Shown: positions 12,110 through 24,745, numbered from the stretch's first letter. The stretch is 64,000 nucleotides of DNA from Metallyticus violacea (GCA_030762175.1 CM060833.1:7133001-7197000); one strand, 5' to 3'. Numbers and translations: made by a program. The notes: generated from the letters alone by a model not told the origin.

Positions 12110-12271
12110 ATTAAATATAAACAAATGGATAAATCAACTGTTGTGGCAAATTTCTGATCTAAAAATCCTGGTATAAAAAGGAACCTAAATCATCAAAGAC
12201 AGCCAAGAATCCTGCAGAATTATCAACTTAAGATAAAATGTATATTACCAAAAACAAAGACTTCATCGGGA
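12110..12271 (+). mobile_element. Penelope-like element tail, 5' part (split by SINE-B)
   Basis: KQMDKSTVVANF and the following sequence correspond to KQVDKSAVAAHFWTKHHEIK at 23,790 and to EKLAVAAHFWSK at 32,370, the C-terminal GIY-YIG-associated region of a Penelope-like element. The alignment is broken at 12,272 by a SINE-B and resumes after 12,536. Confidence 0.55.
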
Positions 12272-12535
12272 GCTTTCCTATACCCAAGATCGCGGGTTCG
12301 AACCCGGCCAGGACCGAGGGTAGTTTTCGGGGCATAAAAATCCTAAGTATGGCTTCCTTCGGAAGGGAAGTAAAGCCATGGGTCCCGTGTCATACATTTA
12401 CGGCATGAAAAAGAACCTCAGGCCTGAAAGAGAGGCCTCTGAGCAAAATTTGTCGGCCATTTCATGCCCTGAGTTGAATGGGATGCTGATGACCTGAGAT
12501 GTTAAAGAGCGTCCATAAATAAATCAATCAAAAAA
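12272..12535 (+). mobile_element. SINE-B inserted in a Penelope-like element
   Basis: The copy contains a perfect B box (GGTTCGAACCC), GGCCAGGACCGA, the AAGTATGGCTTCCTTCGG body, the GAGGCCTCTGAGCAAAATTTGTCGG block, the ATGACCTGAGATGTTAAAGAGC block and an A-rich tail. The first half of the tRNA head is missing or altered. Confidence 0.85.
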
Positions 12536-12680
12536 AAAAATTGTGAGCTTTGAGACCCTGCTACTGCATTGTTTGTGCAAGATCATTCTGCCATCACCAG
12601 AAGACATCAGTCTGCCTAAAGCTGATAATGGAATCTCTTGAAATATGTCCTACATTTTAAACAAGTAAGTGAAGTATAAT
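12536..12680 (+). mobile_element. Penelope-like element tail, 3' part
   Basis: TTGTGAGCTTTGAGACCCTGC...GAAATATGTCCTACATTTTAAACAAGTAAGTG matches the uninterrupted copy at 32,520-32,630 (ATGAACTTTGAGATTCC...GAAACATGTTTCTATATTTTAAACAAGTAG). Confidence 0.6.
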
Positions 12681-13146
12681 TGTATCAAAGATTTTTGGAC
12701 TAGCAGTATGAAACTAAATAAAATATAGAATGATCATGGTGTTTGCCTCATGTTTTCTAGTGCAATTAGCTATTGAAATATTCCCATATTATTTAGAAGA
12801 AAATTTGAGGTGTTAATGTTGCGATACCTTAGTATAACTATAATATTTTTGTATCCTAATTGCATGAATATTTAAATTTTAATTAGTGTCTGCAAAAAAG
12901 CATGCTCTTTTATTAGTATAAAGGTAGATGAGTGAAATTATCTTACCAGCTGTTTATGTTTATAATTATCAGAGCCAAGAAGTAAAGGCAATAATTTTGC
13001 TTAAATTAGACCAGCAAAAAGGCACTGAAAATACTGTAAATAAGCAGTAATATATTAAAATATGCATTTATTAAAAGTGAAAACAGAGTAATATCACTCA
13101 TTATTAATGAATATTTAAGATACTTAATAATTTCTTTATCACTAAT

Positions 13147-13640
13147 TTAAGTACATAAACTTACTTTCTTGGTTACAAGCAACATGATGGTTTTCAAGGT
13201 ATCAACTGTCATAGTCAGCCACTTGTCAGAGAGAACATTTTTCATCATGAAAAGAGAACTTCCCACTTTCACTGAAGTAATTGGAGTATATTTAAGACAA
13301 GCTATTTCAGAAAGACTCATACCAGTTACAACAGAAATTTCACCTTTCCGTACATTATGGAAATCTTGTTCAAGACAAAGTAAAATAGTTTTGAATAGTC
13401 CTGGCAAATGAGCGAAAGATATGCAGCGGTTTCTGATCCAGTTCATTTTCTATTTATACATTTATAGGGGAATCAGTATCTCTCTTACTTCCACTCTGAG
13501 CACACTTTAGGGTAGGTTTATTGCACAGCTGTATCTCCCTCATCTTTCTCGCTTGCTTGTTGTGAAATTTATCCAGCTGAGAAGTCCCCCCAACACAAAT
13601 TTCCTAGAATTATCTTGCTCAGATCGATACAAGGTCATTT
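13147..13640 (-). mobile_element. hAT-like transposase remnant (dimerisation region), internally deleted
   Basis: A 99-codon minus-strand frame ends with YTPITSVKVGSSLFMMKNVL and SDKWLTMTVDTLKTIM. That recalls the hAT C-terminal dimerisation block (P.TS..VERSFS..K.IL...R..MT...L). Just upstream, CVGGTSQLDKFHNKQARK resembles an N-terminal BED-type finger, so most of the middle would be deleted. Motif recognition only. Confidence 0.4.
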
Positions 13641-14418
13641 GCCATGACTATTAATTGGTATTCATATACCTGAAGTAACTGTGCATTCAATTCACTAATG
13701 AAGGTTCTGCTATTTAAAGAGCTTAAGTGAATGGGTTAAGGAGAAAATTTTGACTGCTTGAAATGAAATAAATGTATAACAAGATTTTCAAAAGATATTT
13801 TTGAGAGGAAAACATGTCATTTCATTTTTGTAGCTTTTTTCACTTTGATGTATTGAAATTTTATGTGCTTTTTAAAATGTGGATTAGTCCATATTGGTCC
13901 AAAACAGAGGGGGAGAGTGGGGAAAAATGTGTTAAACCTTAAAATAGGCAACAGAAGCCAAAATATGGGAAAAAGGCAAAATAAAAACTAGCCCTACCAA
14001 CTTCAAATATACAAAAACATGTTCATTTCTATCTGACTATTAAATATATTGACCCAGATAGAAAAGACATTTTGCCTAACTTCTGGGCTCTGATGATCAT
14101 CAAGCATTCATGTTCTAAGGAGAACAGCATCAGTAACACAATGTACAAAGTCTGTCTGAAAAATATAATGTTATTTTTTCTCTCAGAAAGTAATTGCAAA
14201 TGATTGGCAACACAGTGCACAGAGGTAGAGAAAATCTTCCTATGCCCCCATAAAAATTGCTAGGTTAGAGAATATAATGTATTTGATTGATGATGATGAT
14301 AATTTTGTAAATAGACTCACCACAAGTCCAGACATTGTCAAAAATGATTCACAAGGTTAAAAATGATTTACAAATTACATAATCCCTTGTTACGTTTCTA
14401 TTTATATTTCATCTAACC

Positions 14419-15710
14419 TACGAGGATAGGTCCATAAGTTTCCAGCCTCACCAATAAGGATTATCGCCTTCACAAAACCCTTATCTGGTGCCATTTCTCA
14501 TCTGTTAAGTAAATAATTGCAACTGTAACTTCTGCTCCACTGTGCTCAGTTGTTCAGATATTGTTGCATAAAGAAGGCTATGTGTAGAAGATTGTGACAT
14601 GTTCAAAATAGAGTATCGAGCAGTTATTAAGTTCATCACAAAAGAAGGACTTACTCCAAATGAAATTAAACAGCGATTGGACGGCGTAAAAGGGGAATCC
14701 CCCTCATATTCTACTGTAAAAGAATGGGCCAAACTTTTTTGAATGGGTCGAGAAAGCATTGAAGACGAAGAGCGTGCAGGTTGGAACTTGGAGGTGCCCA
14801 CTTCTGAAAACATCGCTCTTGTAGAAGGAGAAATTATGGAAGACCGGCAGCTCAAAGTTACAAAAATAGAAGCAAGGTTGGGTCTTTCTAAAATAAAACA
14901 GTCCTTCGAATTATTTATGAACATTTAAACATGAATAAGGTTAGTGCCTAAACTTCTTTCCTCAGTCCAAAAGCAGCAACAAGCCATCTGTTGTTAGGCA
15001 TTTTTGGAGCTCTGCCATGGCAAAGAGAGAGAAGTTCTGCAAACCATTGTTACAGAAGATGAAACTATGGTGCTCTACTATAACCCCTTGTCCAAAAGAG
15101 ATCGAATCAATGGAGTGGCATAAACCTGGCAAAGCAAAGCCTCTAAAGGCCAGGGTCTCTCAGTCAAATAAGAAGATAATGGCCACAATCTTTTAGGACT
15201 GTGAAGGAACACTCTTTATTGACTTCAAGGAGAGGAACACCACAGTAAATGGGGAGTACTATGCTGGCCTACTGCACAGACTACATGCTGGAATCGAAGA
15301 GAAATGGAGAGGAAAACTGGGTGGTAGTGTGAGCCTTCTTCACAATAAAGTGCCTGTGCACACAACTTTTGTTGCAAAGGAAGCTGTAAGGAAACGTAAC
15401 TTCAAGGAGCTTGACCATCCACCCTACAGTCCAGATCTAGCTCCCAGTGACTATTTCCTCTTCTCAAAACTCAAGAAGAACCTTCGAGAAAGGAAATTTA
15501 AGTGTGACGAAGAAGTGATGGATGCTGTTTATGCCCAATTTGCAGATAAAACTTCTGACTATTTATGGAGGGAAGATTGAAATGTTAATTCAAAGGTCCG
15601 AGAAGTGTATTGCAATAAAGGGTAACTATATTGAAAAGAGAAATATAGTTTTTGTCTTTATCATACCTAGAAAATGATTAGGCCGGAAACATATGGACCT
15701 ACCCTTTTAT
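14419..15710 (+). mobile_element. mariner element, family A copy 1 (dead)
   Basis: Terminal sequences TACGAGGATAGGTCCATAAGTTTCC (left) and GGAAACATATGGACCTACCC (right) form inverted repeats about 1.29 kb apart, a mariner-like size. The + strand holds a transposase start MFKIEYRAVIKFITKEGL, an HTH region with an in-frame TGA, and a C-terminal part with YSPDLAPSDYFLFSKLKKNL. The second catalytic block reads LLHNKVPVHT where active mariners have LLHDN, so the Asp is replaced by Asn. Confidence 0.9.
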
Positions 15711-16867
15711 ATGTACATGAGGCACTTTTTAACTCACATTTGATTTTTTTTTTCTAAATGCGCCTTAATTGGTGTTGGTAATTTATTATTTTGTATCAAA
15801 CCTTTATTGATGGATCTTTCTTTATAAGTTGTTTTAAAATTTATATATATTATATGGAAGTTATCCATACCTCTAATATTATAATTATACATACCACTAT
15901 TTATTATGTTATCAGTTCCTTGTACAAGATCATTAAAATTACTTTATATAAATACATACATTCCAATCATTGTAAGGATAACTTTTCTCTAGAAACATCT
16001 TTGCATGACTCCATGCTTGGTAATCCATAAATACATCAAAGACATTTCTTCTTTAAAACTAAGATTCTATTCATATTAGTACATTATCATCTAGATACAA
16101 ACATAGGTATCATATGGTAAAGCAGCTGTAAAGCATGGAAAACACAAACATACTTGTCAGAGATCTGTCATTTATGGTAACTATAAAACTAAGCTACACT
16201 CACCAGCCCCTTAACCTAATGTTTTAGTATCTTGGTGAAATTCAGAAATAATGCTCTTTCAGCTAAATATAAAGTAGGAAGATAGGAGAAAAGGAGGTAA
16301 TAATAATTAATAATGCATTAAAATGCTTGATCATTATTCAGTAAACACCAGCAATCGAGCAAAATTGTAAACAAGAGTAAAAAAATACAATATACACATT
16401 TTAATTATGTTTTATATAATTATATTTTATTTCAATAACAAATAATGAATTGCATATCTGTTTTGAGAAGAAAAAGTACATTTTCATTATAGTTAACATT
16501 TTAATTAACGAATCTGTAACTTTCATATTTAACAGTAGATTGTTAAGCACATATTTTTGCTGCAGTAATATCAACAACATCAGGTGAATTCACTGAGTAG
16601 TAAGTGCAACTAAAGCTGATTTAGAACCAATGACATCAAAGGGGCTGACACAAGCAGTCCCTACTGTATGTTCTACTGCATTCTGATAGTCAAAGGACTT
16701 GAGGGTTAATACTAGAGTCAATAATGAGCATTGTGAAATTATGTTTTTCATTCGTTGATACATGGTAATTTATATAACTAACACACTTCTTTATTTCATG
16801 ACGAGTGATGCCTAGCCACAACTTATTTTACCTTAAATACCGTGTATCTTTGGGAGATTATTAACCT
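15711..16867. other. tensin intron, nothing recognised
   Basis: AT-rich sequence without a recognisable element. Confidence 0.5.
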
Positions 16868-17440
16868 CTATAGAAAATGTTTAAAATATACTCCCTCCTG
16901 TATTAGGTATAAATCAATACATCGTTCCTTATTATTGGCCACTAATTGAAGGACTGTGTTGTCAATATCATTAATCTCCTGTGTAATGTTGTGCTTTAGA
17001 TCATCCATTGTCTGGGGGTTTGTGGTGTAAACTCTTCTGTTAAGGTAACCACATAAAAGAAGCAGTTCCGAGTTCTGTGAGTTTGCATAGTTGCATAAAT
17101 GGAACCAAGTGATGTACAATATGCCAGGATTTTGCACTGAACATCTGAAACCAAGCAATTCTTCACTCTTCTATCCTTATTTAGTTCCTGCAACTGATGA
17201 ACAACTGTAACCCTATATGGTTTTAGGTGAGCACTTTTCGCAGCTCTCTGACACATTGAGTAGGTGCACCCAGTATCATGCAACAAACCTCTTCATGACT
17301 TATGGGGGGACTGCTCCGGTTGTATCCAGTTGTTTCCAATTTGTTTACCAGTGTCTGTATTGTATTTCTTTCGGGTGGGGGGGGGCACCAAATTTTCTCT
17401 GGTATGCCCTTCGAGTAGCTGTAATTGAATTCGTAATTCA
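16868..17440 (-). mobile_element. Tc1/mariner-like DDE element, internally deleted
   Basis: The minus strand carries LKPYRVTVVHQLQELNKDRR (end of the HTH region), WFHLCNYANSQNS (first-Asp block) and, directly after, VYTTNPQTMDDLKHNITQEI (C-terminal block). The blocks are in family order but the catalytic core between them is gone, so this is an internal-deletion derivative. It is the best preserved fragment of its group here. Confidence 0.7.
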
Positions 17441-18348
17441 GTATTAGCCCACAAGGAAGAGCTGTTGATTTAATGTGTACTAAATTTTTACACCGACTAG
17501 AACAAAATACCGAAAACAGCTGCGAAACATAAAAGTCAACAATAAGAAATACAGAATAAACATCTGCACATCTTGTGACAGGGAATCAAAACTCCCAAAT
17601 AGCTCACTTAATTTGACATTAAACTCAGGACTTTAGGTGAATTTCCAGCCAAATAAATAAAGAATGTGTTAGTTTTATATAAATCACTCTGTGTTTGGAT
17701 GAATGTTTGATTTTCAAATGTTTCCGCATTGCTGAGTGAGTGTGTGACCCTTCTCCTCTGGCTATTTTTGCAGTACTTATTATGGCTGAAATATTAACAC
17801 CATTGGCATTAAATTAAAATGTAACAATTGTTGCAGTTTGTTTGCATTAATATTTTAATTTAAAATGAAGGCTGTTTGATAAGCTAGACAGATTTCTATG
17901 AAACAAATATTTTTTGAATGATGTATTGTTGGCAAGTATTTTTTTGTAATGATCTGTGACAGAGTTTCAGTATTTAACACTTGACAGCTATCTGAATCAA
18001 CCACTGTCTAATTTGCCATAAAAATTGTTCAGTGCAGTAATTAAAACATTTTTATTTGAAGAAGTAGATGTCTGAGTAGGTTAAACAACAGATGGATGAA
18101 ATTCATAGAACTGTGAATCAGCCTTGTAATAAATTAATATAAAAGTGACAGAACATGCACCAAAAGTCAAGTGCTCTCCAGATGCCCAGTTTAATTCACC
18201 ATGTAGCATATTGCTGAAAAAATCCTGGTAAAGTAATGGAAGACAGCCAAGTGAAATTGAACAAGATAGCTGAAACTGTAGGCATCTCAGCTGAATGAGT
18301 GCATAATAACCTCTTGAAAATTTGCATATGAAAATGTTGTGTGTCTTG
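17440..18348. other. tensin intron, nothing recognised
   Basis: AT-rich sequence without a recognisable element. Confidence 0.5.
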
Positions 18349-18360
18349 AGGGTGCCATAA

Positions 18361-18558
18361 AATCCTAAGTATGGCTTCCTTCGGAAAAGAAGTAATGCCA
18401 TGGGTCCCGTGCCTTACATTTATGGCATGAAAAATGAACCTCAAGTCTGAAAGAAGAGGCCTCTGAGCAAAATTTGTGGGCCGTTTCAGACCCTGAATTG
18501 AATGGGACGTTGATGACGTGAGATGTTAAAGAGCATCTGTAAATAAATCAAATCATCA
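18361..18558 (+). mobile_element. SINE-B, 5'-truncated, flanked by 12-bp target duplication
   Basis: The copy lacks the tRNA head and starts AATCCTAAGTATGGCTTCC. The body and 3' block (GACGTGAGATGTTAAAGAGCATCTG, then AAATAAATCAAATC) are intact. It is flanked by AGGGTGCCATAA at 18,349-18,360 and again at 18,559-18,570. Confidence 0.9.
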
Positions 18559-18570
18559 AGGGTGCCATAA

Positions 18571-19470
18571 TTGTTGACTGGTCAAAAACATTTATGAAAG
18601 GATATTTCATTGCAATGTTAGGTAATGTTTAAGACAGTTTTGCAAGCTGGGAAGGGTATGGCCACTGTTTATAAATTCGCTAGGAATAATGCTGGTATAC
18701 TACTTGGAAAAGAGTATAATAGTAACAGGAATCTAATATGCAGCATTGTTTGAAATATGAATTAGCGCAAAAAGTTTATAATGTGCAGTTCATAAGATAC
18801 CAGCCAGACCATATATAGACGATAAATTAAAACTTTGGTTTTGTGGGAAGAAAGTTAATTGAATGAGAATATCGTCAGCACTGTCAAAGATTATTTTTCT
18901 TATAGACAAAACATTGTTTTCAGTTGGAATGAAAAGCAAGTAGCAAGACCACCTGTATAGAGACAAATTTCATCTTAAAAAAGTACTTGCCAAATTGTAC
19001 TAAACTTTTCAAATAGCCCTTGTGTTGTATCTTGCAATATACGCAGATTTTTTAAACAGCTTCAAATCCAAGGGGATAGGATTAGTGTCTGCTTATCTGT
19101 TATTCTCCGTTTAATTTGTTGTTTCTACTCATTTACAAAGTAAACTATTGTTTCTAAAGCTTCATAATATATCTGTTTAATTATTTTCAGCAATATAATA
19201 CTAAAACTGAACTTTCTATCATTTGTGAGTGAATGTATTTAGTTGATCAATAACATTTTAGCTGTAGCCATTTAACAACCTATCTTTAATGCATTATATT
19301 AGCAACTGACGTGAAAGATTTAGTTCGTAAGCTATTAAAGCAGTAGGTAACATTCTGTTCTGATACTAAAGTTATGTCCAGATGATGTGTTTTTATATGC
19401 ACTTTACACATGCAGTTCATGTTATAGCTAAAAGTGAACAAGTGTAAGCAATTGGTTGTTACATATCCTA
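18571..19470. other. tensin intron, nothing recognised
   Basis: AT-rich sequence without a recognisable element. Confidence 0.5.
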
Positions 19471-19474
19471 TTGG

Positions 19475-19965
19475 AATGTATTAAATATGTTCACACTAAC
19501 TTATACATCATTAGGACATGTTTCGGGGGCAATCGCTGCCATCGAGTAGTTGACGGACTACTGGATATGGTGGCTGGATCCCAAGGTGGTTCTGTGGCGA
19601 TATCTGATGGTTCAAATAGGAATTTGCTTAGTTTATCTTTGGGTTGAACATGAAGATTCATTAATTATTATCTATTTTTCAGGATGAAATTTTTTTCCAA
19701 ACCTGATAGCTCTATTGGGTTGTGGAGTTCTTTCACCAGCTTAGCCTCCAGTTTAATTTCATGATTTTGGGTCCAAAAGTGAGCTGCCACTGCTAATTTA
19801 TTATTTTGTTTAAAAAAAATATTCCTAAAGTGTTCCTTTCTCCAAATTTTAAATTTCTCTTCGTTTTCCCACTGTAAATGTGGTTATAATCTGCACATTT
19901 GATTTCGTAAGTTCCTGATTTCTATTGATATGGTGTCTTTTACTATGGAACCTAGTAAATTTCTG
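19475..19965 (-). mobile_element. Penelope-like element: GIY-YIG region and 3' tail
   Basis: On the minus strand, across frameshifts, one reads CADYNHIYSGKTKRNLKFGE, then LAVAAHFWTQNHEIKLEAKL, then VKELHNPIELSGLEKNFIL. This is the pattern of a GIY-YIG nuclease (...YxGxTxRxFxxR..., then AxH....H.I) at the C-terminus of Penelope-like elements. It runs into GATTGCCCCCGAAACATGTCCTAATGATG, a tail block shared with 6,030 and 9,140. Confidence 0.6.
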
Positions 19966-20287
19966 ATGCTATATTTGTTCTTTGGGATTAACTTTATGTT
20001 GTATTCTTTGAATATCCTATTGCATTTGTTGTGGTAGGTTGTATGATTTTGAATTTGTGTCTTTCTTTAATGTTTTCAGTGCGGAAACTCTCTTATAGAT
20101 TTTTTTTAAATAATAATTCAATTTGGAATCGAACACAGTGAAACACGTATTAATCTCTTATAGAGTTTTGTATTTAAAATTTATTGATAATTTTTATTAT
20201 TATGTGTTTGTTTAAACCATTAATTATCTTCATAATTCATTTAAGAACTTTCGAAAAATAAGACATTTTTAAAAATTTTTGTTGGAA

Positions 20288-20535
20288 CTCACACAGTGAA
20301 GCCTGTTAAATGTAAATTATACCTAATCTCTTGTCTAACACACTATTATGCTTCTCTTACTTTTAAATACAGTGGGACCGGTTTTGAAGGGACATCCTCA
20401 CCATCTTCAACCAACTTGATGACTACTTGAATCGTCAAGTTGTTGAAAATCAAAACCGGTTCCACCATATTTAAAAGTAAGTGAAGCATAAGAGTGTTGG
20501 ACAACAGATTAATTATAATTTACATTAATTATCTG
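20288..20535. mobile_element. foldback element with long inverted repeat
   Basis: The left arm (about 20,310-20,387: TAATCTCTTGTCTAACACAC...TTACTTTTAAATACAGTGGGACCGGTTTTG) is the reverse complement, with few mismatches, of the right arm (about 20,450-20,520: CAAAACCGGTTCCACCATATTTAAAAGTAAG...). About 60 bases separate the arms. The motifs (ACCGGT, GAAGATGG) link it to the Penelope-like tails. Confidence 0.75.
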
Positions 20536-20540
20536 TTGGT

Positions 20541-22390
20541 TTTCTGTTTTGTACTCTGTTTCTGTTAATGGGGTGTTGATTATTCTGTGTGCCAAGCTAT
20601 AGAATATCAAATATTTGTGGGGATGGAATTATAACTATTATTTTTTGTGTAATTTTCTATGTGTTTTATCTCGCAATTAATTGAAAGTTCATCTACTGAC
20701 CCACAGTTTATTTCAGTCTACACATACTAGAAGCTGCTAAATCAAATTAGTTCAGTGAAAAGCTGACCAACAAAAAAAGTTTAAATTTCAAAAACAAAAA
20801 GAATTAAACAAATCACAACTCTATTATAATCTTTACTTCGTAAAAGACCATATCACCCTTGACCTGCCTAGTGTACCTCATAAGTAAAAAAAATAATTCT
20901 CAATCTTTATTGACTAGCACTTGGATATTCTTTTTTGCAAGCACCACTGAAGGTCACTATTTGGCTATGAAAACTACTATCTGTAAGAATGATATTTGTT
21001 GTCATTTGAGCTGTTGCATTTACTATAGGAGTTAAATGCATCAACTGGACATACCTTAGAATTTACGGTTATCTAAATTTATATCATTGTATCGATGCAA
21101 ACAATTAATTCTGCCATCATCATAGTCCCATTAAATATACAGATCCATTTTATCATAAACTAATCAGTCCTTGTTAATAAAACAAGTAACTTTGGATGTC
21201 TGCATAAAAAGCACAAAATATTAAAATTGAGATATGCACATTTCTGTTCAGGCATGGTGCTAATGGAATGGTGTACTGTTTCCTTCTACATGCTATTCTT
21301 TGTCCTTTGCCAATGTTTGCTTTGCATCTTAAATTTGTGTCACTAATTTTTCTTGCCTTGCACAATGTAATAGTCATGTGGTGTGAAACAGATGTGATTG
21401 GCATGAGTATGTAATTCTTTCTGACATAAAATTTGTATATATTTTTGTAAGAAATAAAACGTTTCAGGTTGTATATAGGTTCTTAACATAATTATCTGGC
21501 TGGGTAATTTGAGAACTAAGGTATTCAGTAAGCTTATCTCTTGAACCTACCACAGAGACTCTGTGTGGTAGTTTCTGATAGCACGTAAGAGATAACAGGA
21601 CAACTTTAACTAAAGACAATCTGTGCATTAGTGACAGAAACCTACCCTGCCAAATTGGCACTCTCTTCCATAAAAATTCTGTTGATATATTTTTGGAATG
21701 TGAATGAACCAATTTTGGTATGCTATCATGAAAAAGGAATGATAGTCAACAGTGCAAGCCACTGTCAGAAGCTGAAGCTGCTGCTACAGTTATTGGCATC
21801 CACCTGACAGTCCATACCTCGCTCCATTTATGGCGCAGTCCATTGAACTATGAATCAACTTGGGGGGTTTTTTCCTTTGAGTACGTGCATATGTATTTCT
21901 TGCAATTGACTGGTACAAGGTCATGTAAGGTTCTGGCTGTCTTAAGTGAATTATGGCATAGTATATGTTTTCTAATGCACAATATTTATGTATTTATGAT
22001 TCATGTGTGTTAACTCACCCAGTTCAAAGATGATTTGAAAGAAATATTTCCAGGTGTTGAAGTTTCAGGCTCTACACTAGTCCCATGATCTTTATAATAA
22101 ATTTAAAAATAATCATTATTGGAGTGCTCAGAAACTTGGTGTAATCCATAAAGTGCCTTCTGTGGTGAAAAAAATGTTATGTAAAGTGTGCCATAAACAG
22201 AGAAAGAATTTTTTTTTTTTAAACTTTGTCATCATGAAGGGGCACTTAATGAACAATATCTGGTTTCTCAAGATGAGTGCTCCAATGTTTGTAGCAGTTC
22301 AAACATAAGTGTACATGAGATACTGTCAGAAGTTTTTCAACCTGCCATTATAAGAAGAGAACAATATTTAATTCCATCATCACAGGGGGT
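20541..22390. other. tensin intron, largely unrecognised
   Basis: No coherent gene. Near 21,780 a short CATCCACCTGACAGTCCATACCTCGCTCC resembles the HPP.SP.LAP block of a mariner but is too short to call. Confidence 0.4.
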
Positions 22391-22970
22391 GAAACTGTGA
22401 TCCTCTAATATGTCCCTCTTTTGAAAACAGAATCATGGAGTGACGGAAGGAGGATGAAGCATCCTCTAGAAAGGACAAGTCACACAATCCATGAAAAAAA
22501 TCATGGCAACAATTCATTGGGGCTGCAGAGGAATTCTGAAGCTAGACTTCAAAGAAAGGAACACAAGTGACTGGAATTATTATGTTGCACTAGTACATCA
22601 ATTACACAGTGTCATTAGGAAAAATGCTGAATCGAGGAGCTCGTCTGCTGCTTGCCAAAGCTGCTGTGAATGAGTGACTTCCAAGAGCTAAATCATCCAC
22701 CATACAGCCTAGACCTTACCCAGTAACTATTACTTGTCTAAAATCCGTCCTTCGAGGGTGGATATTAATGAACAACACTGTTTTCCAGCAATTTGCAGAT
22801 AAAACTTCAAACTACATTTTTTGGGGGGCGGGGGAGAAATTAGAATGTCAATCCAGATGAGAGAAATATATTGAAGTAAACGGAGAATATGTTGAAAATA
22901 ATACCTGTATATTTTCTTTTTCCATCACCTGCCTAACATGATTACGCCAGAAACTTATGCACTGCACCTT
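22390..22970 (+). mobile_element. mariner family A remnant (3' half)
   Basis: MKKIMATIHWGCRGILKLDF and KERNTSDWNYYVALVHQLH match the corresponding region of family-A copies at 15,170 and 49,935. The right end ACGCCAGAAACTTATGCACTGCACCTT resembles the family-A terminal repeat. Several frame breaks. Confidence 0.7.
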
Positions 22971-23789
22971 ATAAGTAAAGGCTTTACAATAATGTCTGGA
23001 TTGGCAAAGCAGCTGGTAGTAAATCTTTTCCCATATAGTGTCATAGCATATATAATTGTCTTCTCTTCATGGACCTGTAGTTGTATGATGAATATGGTTT
23101 AATTTTAATTGCTAATTATTAATACCTAACTTTTTAGAACTTTACCAATAAACTCCAGGGGTATGTTCCGTATGGCTGTATGGCAGCTTCCCAGAAAGTT
23201 TTGTACAATATATCTTTTTATCAGCAACTATACTGTCCGAACTCTTGAAAACTACATATATTATAAATAGATCCTTGAGATAGAGCGGTAGTAAATCCGA
23301 ACTTTAGAGTAGTTAGTTGAGGTATAGGTATGAGAGCTGTTCAATAAATAATCATCATACCTTACTCAACCTCATAATTTTGAGGATGTTTCTGAAAGCG
23401 TTGGATGCAATGCACCTATCCACATTTTTGCCAGTCTTTGAACCATTTTTACAGATACTTCAAATTTGGCAGAAAAGGAAAAAGTGTCTTGGGGCTAAAT
23501 TCAACTATAAGGAGGGTGAGGGAAACTTTTCACTTGGATTTTTTTTTAAATATTCATCAACAACAGTAGCATTGTGCATCTGTACATTGTCATATTGCAG
23601 CATACAGGTTCTTGCACAGAAATTTGGCCTTTTTCATGTGATATGGCCTTGCAAAGTCTTCAGAACAGCTCTATAGTGTTGTCCAGTTGATGACTACATA
23701 GAGCTTTGCTGTTTACTCTCAGCAATGACTTCATACATCCAAGAGAAATTTAGAAATTCGGAGGAAAGAACATTTTAGGAATATTCGGT

Positions 23790-24158
23790 TTAAGCAGGTG
23801 GATAAATCAGCAGTAGCAGCTCACTTTTGGACCAAACACCATGAAATAAAACTGAAAATTAAACTGCTGAAACATCTTTGCAACCCAATGGAGTTATCCA
23901 CTTGGGAAAACATTTTTATATTAAAAAATAAAGAAAATCTAATGAATTTCCGGTTTCCTCCTATGGATGAACTCAGCAATTTCCTACTTCAACCAACAGA
24001 GGCCACCACAGGAACATCTGGGTGTCTAGCCATCATTTCGAGTAACGGCGGTTCAGTGAGCAACTGAAGATGGGAGAGATTCTCCCGAATCACATCTTAC
24101 TTTTATTTAAGTAAATGGAGTTTAGTGTAAAAAAATGAATACCTAAGTATAGGATATG
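23790..24158 (+). mobile_element. Penelope-like element tail with hammerhead-like motif
   Basis: The frame reads KSAVAAHFWTKHHEIKLKIK, then HLCNPMELSTWENIFILKNK, the region after the GIY-YIG domain, and stays open to a stop at 24,067. Directly after are CAACTGAAGA and a GGGAGA/TCTCCC stem. The block 24,041-24,155 recurs, well conserved, at 45,812-45,928. Confidence 0.6.
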
Positions 24159-24159
24159 G

Positions 24160-24745
24160 ATATATCAGTTTGATTCAGAAACAAAATGCCATTTGGTTTT
24201 TCCCTGATGACCCCTCAAAGTCAAGGGGCCAAGGAGTGTGGGAAAGAAAATGGTTACCTCTTTCTTCTGCAAGTCATATGCCAACAGTTGTGCCCAAAAA
24301 TCAGAGAACTGTTACTGCAAAATGGTATACAGAAGTTTGCCTCCCGAAAGTGTTTCAGAAAATCCAAGAACGGCATCCAAAGACAAGGACTAAGGGGTAT
24401 TTTGTTGCATCAACTCACACCGGTAATGTAACAATGGAGTTTCTGCAAGGAACTGAGGTAAAACTATTTATTGACTCATCCATCCTATATTCCCAACCTG
24501 GCACCATGCAATTTCTTCCTGTTCCCTACTCTGAAGACCGGCTTCAAGGTCACCAATTTGTCCTGAAGAAGCAGTTGCAGCATACAAGGAGAAGTTATCT
24601 GCAGTGTTGGAAACTGGGTGACATGGATACTTCCAGAAGTGACTCCAGATGACGGAATACTGCATACAGTGTCAAGAGGGAATACTTTTAAGGGACTGGG
24701 ATAAACAAAACTTCTATGAGTATTCATTATCTCTCATTCCCAATA
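24160..24745 (+). mobile_element. mariner remnant, second subfamily
   Basis: The frame QNAIWFFPDDPSK...RTVTAKWYTEVCLPKVFQKI, followed in another phase by HPSYIPNLAPCNFFLFPTLK, keeps the order of a mariner transposase. The third catalytic Asp (SPDLAP) is now Asn (IPNLAP). Only the C-terminal half is present. Confidence 0.7.

Noticed and set aside
11969..12157. 62-codon ORF with His-Thr repeats
   Set aside because: Translated CA microsatellite.
24170..24652. 160-codon + strand gene
   Set aside because: The first half is a mariner transposase fragment and the second half is out of frame with the conserved HPSYIPNLAP block.
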